Shown here piece by piece: positions 50,542-56,545 of a stretch of DNA of 56,545 nucleotides. Position numbers and translations under genes: made by a program. Within the stretch, counting starts at the first letter, position 1; every line of letters begins with the position of its first letter. The DNA is taken from the IMG/VR virus record IMGVR_UViG_3300030107_002046, positions 1 to 56,545 of that record; one strand, 5' to 3'. Below the pieces are notes generated by a model, which was not told the origin of the DNA, ran no database searches, and saw nothing but the letters and a program-made list of their open reading frames with translations. This DNA comes from a virus.

Positions 50542-50575
50542 CTTAACCTTTAAGTTTTGTTATTTATAGGTTAAG
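50542..50575 (+). terminator. Possible weak terminator
   Basis: CTTAACCT / AGGTTAAG stem with an 18-base loop, followed by TTTCTGTTCTTT. The large loop makes it uncertain. Confidence 0.4.
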
Positions 50576-50609
50576 TTTCTGTTCTTTACAACAAAGATAA
50601 GGATAAATT

Positions 50610-50933
50610 ATGAAATACGGAAACAAGAAAAAGAAAATGGGAGCAGGTGGAGCATCTGGTTCTAGAAAAAAAATGCAAGGAGGCGGTGTACCTGGTAGCA
50701 GATTAGGAAAAGTTGCTAGAAGACCAATGCCAAAAAATGTACCAGGTGGCGGTGGCATGGTTCCAGGACAAATACCTCCTGGTCTTATAGGTAGACGAGT
50801 ACCACCAAAACGACCAATTGGACCTAAAGTACCTATGAAAATGGATGCTGAAGGTAGAAGAGGAATGAAAGTTGGCGGAATGACACCTGGTGTCGTTTCT
50901 TTCCAAGATGACATTAAAAAAAGATTTGGGTAA
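50610..50933 (+). CDS. Small basic Gly/Pro-rich protein
   Basis: 107 residues, low complexity, rich in Gly, Lys, Pro, Met and Arg (GAGGASGSRKKMQGGGVPGS, PGLIGRRVPPKRPIGP). No fold is visible. Proteins of this kind occur in virion clusters of marine podoviruses and might bind DNA. The ribosome site AAGGATAA lies before ATG 50610. Confidence 0.68.
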   Translation: MKYGNKKKKMGAGGASGSRKKMQGGGVPGSRLGKVARRPMPKNVPGGGGMVPGQIPPGLIGRRVPPKRPIGPKVPMKMDAEGRRGMKVGGMTPGVVSFQDDIKKRFG

Positions 50934-50963
50934 TTTAATAATTACGCATATTAGAGATATTTA

Positions 50964-51047
50964 ATGGCTAAAGGATTTCAAAGAAAGTTACGTATAAAAA
51001 AATATAGAAAAGGTGGTAAATCATCTATGAAAAAAGGTGCGTGTTAA
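50964..51047 (+). CDS. 27-residue basic peptide
   Basis: ATG 50964 to TAA 51045-51047. The peptide (MAKGFQRKLRIKKYRKGG, then a Lys-rich end with one Cys) has 11 basic residues of 27. It lies between two structural genes, 30 bases after one and 3 before the next. The ribosome site is weak, so it may be chance, but the pattern fits the basic neighbours. Confidence 0.5.
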   Translation: MAKGFQRKLRIKKYRKGGKSSMKKGAC

Positions 51048-51050
51048 ATA

Positions 51051-51743
51051 ATGGCAACAAGCGGTACAACAACATTTAATCTAGATTTATCAGACATCAT
51101 GGAAGAAGCATATGAACTATGCGGTCTTACTATGCGTTCTGGTTATGATTATAGAACTGCAAGACGTGCTTTAAATCTTATATTTTTAGAATGGCAAAAC
51201 AAAGGCTTAAACCTTTGGAAGATAGAACAAGCAACTCAAGCTTTAACTGCAGGCACTAGCAGCTATGCTGCAGAAACTTCTGCGTTAGAAATAGTTGATG
51301 CTTTTATACGAACAGATTCTGGAGATACTGATAAACAGTTTGATCAACAACTTACTAGAATATCTAGAACACAGTACAACCATCAAGCAAAGAAACTGTC
51401 TAAGTCAAAACCTACACAGTTTTATGCTGATAAAGGTACTGGTGGTATTAATATAGTTTTATGGTCAACACCTGATGATGCACAAACATATACTTTAGTT
51501 TATGACTACATAAAAAGAATTGAAGATGCAGGTAGTGTTGCAAGTAATAATGCAGATGTACCAGCAAGATATCTTCCATGCTTAACTTATGCACTAGCAT
51601 ATAATATAGCCTGTAAAGAACCTGAAGCTCAGAATAGAGTTAACATGATTAGGCAAAGATACATGGAGCTATGGGATGAAGTTTCTGATGCTGATAGAGA
51701 AAGAGCAGCAGTAAAGTTTGTACCAGGTGGAAGTGTTTATTAA
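51051..51743 (+). CDS. Head-tail adaptor (P22 gp4-like)
   Basis: 230 residues. LSDIMEEAYELCGLTMRSGY, then ARRALNLIFLEWQNKGLNLW and a helical C-terminus (YLPCLTYALAYNIACKEPEA) match the tail-accessory/adaptor proteins of marine podoviruses, akin to P22 gp4. It would bind below the portal and extend the channel. Start ATG follows the preceding stop by 3 bases. Confidence 0.8.
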   Translation: MATSGTTTFNLDLSDIMEEAYELCGLTMRSGYDYRTARRALNLIFLEWQNKGLNLWKIEQATQALTAGTSSYAAETSALEIVDAFIRTDSGDTDKQFDQQLTRISRTQYNHQAKKLSKSKPTQFYADKGTGGINIVLWSTPDDAQTYTLVYDYIKRIEDAGSVASNNADVPARYLPCLTYALAYNIACKEPEAQNRVNMIRQRYMELWDEVSDADRERAAVKFVPGGSVY

Positions 51744-51745
51744 AA

Positions 51746-52060
51746 ATGTCTTATGCAGTAGGTTCAAAAGCACTAGGTATATGTGATAGATGTGGTTTTT
51801 CATATAAGCTTAATGAGCTTAAGTATGAAGTAGAAAACGAAACTAGAAATGGATTAAGAGTTTGTAGTAATTGTTTTGACCCAGATCAACCACAATATCA
51901 AGTAGGCAAACTAAATACCTCTGATTCACAAGCATTATTTAATGCAAGACCAGATAGCGGAGAAAAAGATTCAACTGTTTACTTTGGCTTTGATCCTGTT
52001 AATAGCAGTGGCATAGTCTTAAGAGGCAATATAGGAGATGTAAAAATTACAATAGGATGA
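51746..52060 (+). CDS. Zinc-ribbon virion-cluster protein
   Basis: 104 residues. Two CxxC pairs (GICDRCGF and RVCSNCFD) form a zinc ribbon, followed by DPDQPQYQVGKL and a Gly-rich beta end. I recognise this small protein from marine podovirus connector clusters; function unknown. It ends in an ATGA overlap with the next gene. Confidence 0.75.
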   Translation: MSYAVGSKALGICDRCGFSYKLNELKYEVENETRNGLRVCSNCFDPDQPQYQVGKLNTSDSQALFNARPDSGEKDSTVYFGFDPVNSSGIVLRGNIGDVKITIG

Positions 52061-52698
52061 CATACTCAGAATTAAAAAGTTTAATACAAGATTATTTACA
52101 AAATACAGAAGCTACTTTTGTAGCAGACTTGCCTACAATAATTAAGCAAGCAGAAACAAGAATACTTAAAACAGTTAAGCTTCCTGTGTTTAGAAAAAAT
52201 GTTACAGGAAGTTTGACATCAGGTAATCAATATCTATCAACACCAACAGATTTTCTAGATAACTTTTCTTTAAGTATTACAAACTCTAGTTCACAAGAGT
52301 TTCTTTTATTTAAAGATGTTAATTTTGTAAGAGAGGCTTATCCAAATGCTTCTACTACAGGAGTACCAAAGCATTATGCTTTGTTTGATAATACATCTTT
52401 TATTGTTGGACCAACACCAGGTTCTGGTTATACAGTAGAGTTACATTATTTCTATCAACCAGATTCACTAACAGCTGGTTCTGATTCAGGAACTACATGG
52501 TTATCTACTAATGCTGAGAATGCATTGTTGTATGGATGTTTGGTAGAAGCTTATACTTATATGAAAGGAGAACCTGATCTTATGGCAACCTACGAAAAAA
52601 GATATGATCAAGCCTTAGCTAGATTAAAAACTTTAGGAGAGGGTGATAATAAAGTAGATTCATATAGAGATGATAGTCAAAGAATAGGTAGAAGCTAA
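52057..52698 (+). CDS. Second adaptor / tail connector protein
   Basis: 213 residues. TYSELKSLIQDYLQNTEATF, then IIKQAETRILKTVKLPVFRK, a beta-rich middle and a helical end (MATYEKRYDQALARLKTLGE) are typical of phage head-tail connector proteins. With the gp4-like protein it should close the portal. Overlaps its neighbours by 4 and 1 bases. Confidence 0.75.
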   Translation: MTYSELKSLIQDYLQNTEATFVADLPTIIKQAETRILKTVKLPVFRKNVTGSLTSGNQYLSTPTDFLDNFSLSITNSSSQEFLLFKDVNFVREAYPNASTTGVPKHYALFDNTSFIVGPTPGSGYTVELHYFYQPDSLTAGSDSGTTWLSTNAENALLYGCLVEAYTYMKGEPDLMATYEKRYDQALARLKTLGEGDNKVDSYRDDSQRIGRS

Positions 52699-52988
52699 TG
52701 TTAAATGCAGAAATAAAACCAGAAATAGGTACAGTTGATGTAAAGACAACACAGAATAAAGGTCTTAGTCCTGAATATTGGACTGAAAGAATAGTAGAGA
52801 GACTTATAGCAATAAGCGATAATGCTGATCCAATGGTGCAAGCACAAGCTAAAGCTTTTAAATCATCTATAGAAAATTTAATTTTACTTTATATAAAACA
52901 AGCTATATTAAGCGACAGAGCTACTGTAGCTGGTTTATTAGAGAAACAAGGTCATAAGGATATGGCTGATATTGTAAGGAGAATATAA
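52698..52988 (+). CDS. Small conserved connector-cluster protein
   Basis: 96 residues, helical (PEYWTERIVERLIAISDNAD, AKAFKSSIENLILLYIKQAI) with a final KQGHKDMADIVRRI. It recurs next to adaptor genes in marine phages and might be a chaperone or minor structural protein. One-base overlaps at both ends show tight coupling. Confidence 0.7.
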   Translation: MLNAEIKPEIGTVDVKTTQNKGLSPEYWTERIVERLIAISDNADPMVQAQAKAFKSSIENLILLYIKQAILSDRATVAGLLEKQGHKDMADIVRRI

Positions 52989-53419
52989 TGGCGATAACGC
53001 AAGCAATGTGCACATCTTTTAAACAAGAATTATTAGAAGCTGTACACAATTTTAAAAACTCAGGTGGCAGCACTTTTAATCTAGCACTTTATACAAGTTC
53101 AGCTAGTCTTGATGCTTCTACAACTGCGTACACTACTTCTAACGAAGTATCTGGTACAAACTATACTGCTAAAGGAGCATCTCTAACTAGAGTTGATCCT
53201 TCTACATCAGGAACAACTGCACTTACAGATTTTGCAGATTTGACTTTTTCAAATGCTACTGTAACTGCAAGAGGAGCTATGATCTTTAATGATTCAGCTT
53301 CTGGTGATCCAGCTGTTTGTATTTTAGATTTCGGAGGAGATAAAACATCTACTGCTGGAGATTTTACAATTCAATTTCCTACAGCTGATGCTTCAAATGC
53401 TATTATTAGAATAGCGTAA
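52988..53419 (+). CDS. Tail-associated beta-rich protein
   Basis: 143 residues. FKQELLEAVHNFKNSGGSTF, then NLALYTSSASLDASTTAYT and strands with Thr, Ala and Gly to the end. A recurrent protein in the tail/fibre cluster of marine podoviruses. Likely a fibre attachment or decoration component, by position. Confidence 0.7.
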   Translation: MAITQAMCTSFKQELLEAVHNFKNSGGSTFNLALYTSSASLDASTTAYTTSNEVSGTNYTAKGASLTRVDPSTSGTTALTDFADLTFSNATVTARGAMIFNDSASGDPAVCILDFGGDKTSTAGDFTIQFPTADASNAIIRIA

Positions 53420-53420
53420 A

Positions 53421-54116
53421 ATGGCAAACGTAACAGGTTGGGGTCGAGGTACCTGGGGTCAATTAACCTTTGGCGAACCTATACCTGTTGAAGTTACTGG
53501 AGTTGTAGGAACAACTGCACTCGGTAGCGAAACAGTTTCTGCAGCAGCAGATGTAAGTGTAACTGGTGTATCAGCTACAAGTGCATTAGGCTCAGAAACA
53601 ATAACAGCAGATGCTAATATTTCTGCGACAGGAATTGCTGGAACTTCTGCACTAGGAAGCGAAACAGTAGCAGCAGATGCTAATACATCTGCAACTGGTT
53701 TTGGTCTTACTTCTGCATTAGGTAATGCAATGACTATGGGAGCAGCTGTAACAGGAGTTACAGGCTCTGCCTCAGTAGGAACACTTGGTGATGAATCAGT
53801 TTCCGCAGCAGCTAATGTATCAGTTACAGGATTAGCAGGAACTTCTGCATTAGGAAGTATAAGTTTATCTACTAATAATGTTTTAGAAGTTACAGGATTA
53901 GATGCAACAAGTAGCTTAGGAAGTATAACTGTTGTAGCTAAAGCAGTTACTATTCCAACAGGAGTATTTGCTACTGGAGAAATAGAAGGAGTAAATGTTT
54001 GGGGATTAGTCGATGATTCACAAACACCTAGCTATTCAAGTATATCGACAACACAAACACCAAACTATAGTAATATAAATACATCTCAAGATGCTAACTA
54101 TCAAGAGGTGGCGTAA
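53421..54116 (+). CDS. Repetitive fibre-like protein
   Basis: 231 residues; starts GWGRGTWGQLTFGEP and has five or six imperfect repeats of about 25 residues with the core VTG-x(3)-TSALGSET and ADANIS, so a beta-helix or triple beta-spiral is likely. The end has three copies of a TP(S/N)YS-like motif (53421-54116 frame, residues 205-231). Located immediately before the main tail fibre and so probably part of the same spike. Confidence 0.72.
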   Translation: MANVTGWGRGTWGQLTFGEPIPVEVTGVVGTTALGSETVSAAADVSVTGVSATSALGSETITADANISATGIAGTSALGSETVAADANTSATGFGLTSALGNAMTMGAAVTGVTGSASVGTLGDESVSAAANVSVTGLAGTSALGSISLSTNNVLEVTGLDATSSLGSITVVAKAVTIPTGVFATGEIEGVNVWGLVDDSQTPSYSSISTTQTPNYSNINTSQDANYQEVA

Positions 54117-54129
54117 AAAAGGATAATTT

Positions 54130-56545
54130 ATGGCAACATATGTAAATGATTTAAGACTTAAAGAAATTGCAACAGGTGACGAAAGCGGTACCTGGGGTAC
54201 TTCTACGAATACCAATTTAGAATTAATTGCAGAAGCTTTTAGTTATGGCACAGAAGCTATAACTACAAATGCTGATACTCACACAACAACAATAGCAGAT
54301 GGATCAACTGATCCAGGTCGTTCATTGTATTTAAAATATACAGGTACACTTGATAGTGCTTGTACGATAACTATTGGACCAAACACTGTTTCTAAGGTTT
54401 GGCTAATAGAAAATGCTACATCAGGATCACAAAATATAATTATATCTCAAGGTTCAGGAGCTAATGTCACTATACCAGCAGGTCATGTAAAAGCTGTATA
54501 TTCTGACGGAGCTGGCTCTGGTGCAGCTATGACAGATGCATTTACAGATTTAAATGTAGCAGGTGATTTTTTTGTTGGTGACGATTTAACTTTATTATCT
54601 GATGCCTCAGTATTAGGTTTTGGTACAGATACAGACACCACTCTTACACACGTTGCTGATACAGGTTTACTATTAAATAGCACAAGACAATTACAATTTG
54701 GTGATTCAGGCACATACATACATCAATCAGCAGACGGAGTATTAGATCTAGTTTCTGATACTGAAATAGAAATAAACGCTACAACCATAGACATGAATGG
54801 TGCTGTTGATATATCAGGCAATGCCGCAGTAGGTGGAACATTAGCTTCAACAGGTAAAATTACAGCAGATGCAGGCATAGATATTGATAACATCAATATA
54901 GATGGAACTACTATAGCTTTATCTAGTGGTGACTTAACTCTTGATGTAGCAGGAGATATTATTCTTGATGCAGATGGTGCAGATATAATCTATAAAGATG
55001 GTGGCACAGAAAAAGCTAGATTAAATTCATCAGGTTCTTGGATTGGTGGTATTACTTCACAAGAGGGAATTGGTGGTACACCAGCAGATGCTAATTCTTT
55101 TGAATTAGGCAGAGGATATTTAAACTTATCTAGAGACGATACAGCTGATGCAAAGCACATAACTTTTGGTAAAAATGGTGCTGTTCACTCATACATAGAA
55201 ACAGGCACAGCTGGTTTAACTATTGCATCTAATGTTTCTGATGATGACATTCTTTTTAAAGGTAATGATGGTGGTTCAGCTATTACAGCTCTTACTCTTG
55301 ATATGTCAGCAGCAGGTGCAGCAACATTTAACAGTACAATAAATGGTGTCGGCATATCCTCAAACATAACTAACTTTAGTGAAAGTATGCTTATCAGTAA
55401 TGATGCAGGTACAGGAACATTATCTAGTGCTGACAATAACACAGGATTTGGATATGAAGTTTTTGATGACCTAACAACTGGTGATGCAAACACAGCTTTA
55501 GGACGTAAGGCATTAACTACATTAACCACTGGTTCTGGAAACGTAGCAGTTGGTATGAACTCGCTTTTAGTTAATACAACAGGTGCAGACAATGTAGCTA
55601 TTGGAGCAAGTGCATTAACTGCAAATACCACAGCTGATAACAACACAGCGATTGGACATGATGCAATGAAAGCAAACACTACAGGAACAAACAACGTAGC
55701 AGTAGGTTCTTTTTCTATGGATGCTAATACTACAGCTTCTAATAACACATCAATTGGTTATAACAGTTTATCTACAAACACTACTGGTTATTCAAACACA
55801 GCTCTAGGTAAAAGTGCATTAGAAGCAAACACTACAGGTATTGTAAACACAGCCGTAGGAACAGGAGCTTTAGCAGCAAATACTACAGGTGGTTCAAACA
55901 CAGCAGTAGGACAAGATGCTTTAGTCGCTAATACTACAGGAGATAACAATGTTGCTGTAGGAAGACAATCATTAGATGCCAATACCACAGGAGATAATAA
56001 TACAGCTCTTGGTAATTTAGCTTTAGGAGCAAGCACTACAGGAGATAGAAATATTGCAATAGGTTATGCTTCTTTAGATGCCAATACAACAGCTTCCGAT
56101 AATGTATCCATAGGAACAGCAGCATTAGGAGTAAATACTACAGGAGACAGAAACGTAGCAATCGGTAACTATGCTTTAGATGCGAATACAGTAGGCGATA
56201 GAAACGTAGGTATAGGGTATGGTGTATTAACTGCATATAACCCAAGTACCAACGAAGACAGCTACAACGTAGGTGTTGGTTATGCTGCTTTATATGAGAA
56301 CACTACAGGTAATTTCAACACAGCAGTTGGTGGTTTAGCAATGGATGCCAATACCACAGGTTCTGGAAATGTAGCAGTAGGAGAAGATTCTCTTGGTGGA
56401 AATACCACAGGTGATGACAATGTTGCTATAGGACAAAATGCATTAAAAGCAAACACTACAGGACAAAGACTTACAGCCGTAGGACAAGGTGCATTAGCAG
56501 CAAACACTACAGCAGACAGTAACTCAGCATTAGGCAGAAGTGCTT
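54130..56545 (+). CDS. Tail fibre, N-terminal part with adhesin-like repeats (3' partial)
   Basis: At least 805 residues, open to the window end. The N-terminus (VNDLRLKEIATGDESGTWGT) is a conserved virion-anchoring start of marine phage fibres. A beta-rich region follows, and from about residue 455 there are some 18 tandem 17-residue repeats of the form NTTGxNNxAVGxxALxA, similar to the head of trimeric adhesins (YadA-like beta-roll). The S74 chaperone end is probably the fragment at 1-291. It binds the host surface. The repeats probably broke the assembly here. Confidence 0.88.
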   Translation, partial: MATYVNDLRLKEIATGDESGTWGTSTNTNLELIAEAFSYGTEAITTNADTHTTTIADGSTDPGRSLYLKYTGTLDSACTITIGPNTVSKVWLIENATSGSQNIIISQGSGANVTIPAGHVKAVYSDGAGSGAAMTDAFTDLNVAGDFFVGDDLTLLSDASVLGFGTDTDTTLTHVADTGLLLNSTRQLQFGDSGTYIHQSADGVLDLVSDTEIEINATTIDMNGAVDISGNAAVGGTLASTGKITADAGIDIDNINIDGTTIALSSGDLTLDVAGDIILDADGADIIYKDGGTEKARLNSSGSWIGGITSQEGIGGTPADANSFELGRGYLNLSRDDTADAKHITFGKNGAVHSYIETGTAGLTIASNVSDDDILFKGNDGGSAITALTLDMSAAGAATFNSTINGVGISSNITNFSESMLISNDAGTGTLSSADNNTGFGYEVFDDLTTGDANTALGRKALTTLTTGSGNVAVGMNSLLVNTTGADNVAIGASALTANTTADNNTAIGHDAMKANTTGTNNVAVGSFSMDANTTASNNTSIGYNSLSTNTTGYSNTALGKSALEANTTGIVNTAVGTGALAANTTGGSNTAVGQDALVANTTGDNNVAVGRQSLDANTTGDNNTALGNLALGASTTGDRNIAIGYASLDANTTASDNVSIGTAALGVNTTGDRNVAIGNYALDANTVGDRNVGIGYGVLTAYNPSTNEDSYNVGVGYAALYENTTGNFNTAVGGLAMDANTTGSGNVAVGEDSLGGNTTGDDNVAIGQNALKANTTGQRLTAVGQGALAANTTADSNSALGRSA

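Noticed and set aside
54483-56507. Minus-strand frames opposite the tail fibre repeats
   Set aside because: They are periodic shadows of the 51-base repeats and have repeating Val-Phe-Ala sequence with no starts that fit.
55500-56545. CRISPR-like array because of regular short repeats
   Set aside because: The repeats are in-frame 17-codon units of the fibre gene without unique spacers.
1-56545. Prophage or integrated element
   Set aside because: No integrase, attachment sites, host flanks or lysogeny repressor were seen.

Overview
The window looks like most of the genome of a lytic, podovirus-like tailed phage of an AT-rich, probably marine, Gram-negative bacterium. The evidence is a complete head and packaging set (small and large terminase, a large P22-like portal, scaffold, HK97-fold-type major capsid), a T7-like set of internal virion proteins ending in a 2647-residue protein, many small proteins of types common in marine phages, and no integrase or repressor of a temperate phage. 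The large tail-fibre gene is split over the two window ends: its N-terminal part runs off the right end inside 17-residue repeats, and its C-terminal S74-type chaperone opens the left end. A direct join of the two ends is out of frame, so some sequence is missing between them.

Layout. (1) 1-2805, plus: fibre end, 2OG-Fe(II) oxygenase, small membrane proteins and a thermonuclease-like protein. (2) 2805-7609, plus: five overlapping genes, namely CsgF-like, CsgG-like lipoprotein, an acidic curlin-like repeat protein, a FecR-domain protein and a CHASE2 adenylate cyclase. (3) 7644-8568: holin and lysozyme. (4) 8571-24872: tail and internal virion proteins. (5) 24869-30417, minus: early recombination genes (RusA, HNH nuclease, SSB-like protein, single-strand annealing protein, PD-(D/E)XK exonuclease) plus many small genes. 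(6) 30484-33071, plus: primase-helicase. (7) 33001-39881, minus: regulators, small proteins and a MoxR ATPase / VWA-metallopeptidase trio. (8) 40391-56545, plus: packaging, head, connector and fibre genes. No DNA polymerase is visible.

Two systems stand out. First, region 2 is a phage-borne curli secretion cassette (outer-membrane pore, its extracellular adaptor and a candidate fibre subunit) joined by overlapping genes to a FecR/CHASE2-cyclase pair that would make cAMP, and it sits directly before the lysis genes. In two places the signal peptide of the next protein is encoded out of frame inside the end of the preceding gene. Second, the minus-strand operon of region 7 carries three sequences that fold as hammerhead self-cleaving ribozymes (two type III, one type I) plus one degenerate relative. 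Each lies between genes, just 5' of a gene with a good ribosome binding site, and two follow a perfect hairpin placed right after the upstream stop codon. They would cut the polycistronic message into separate units.

Expression. Divergent promoters at 30433-30476 would drive regions 5 and 6 with almost no 5' leader. Terminators are seen after the capsid gene and around a 440-base structured non-coding stretch at 33744-34182. A short motif (GTACCTACT) recurs before the primase-helicase and before the large terminase gene and may be a shared operator.
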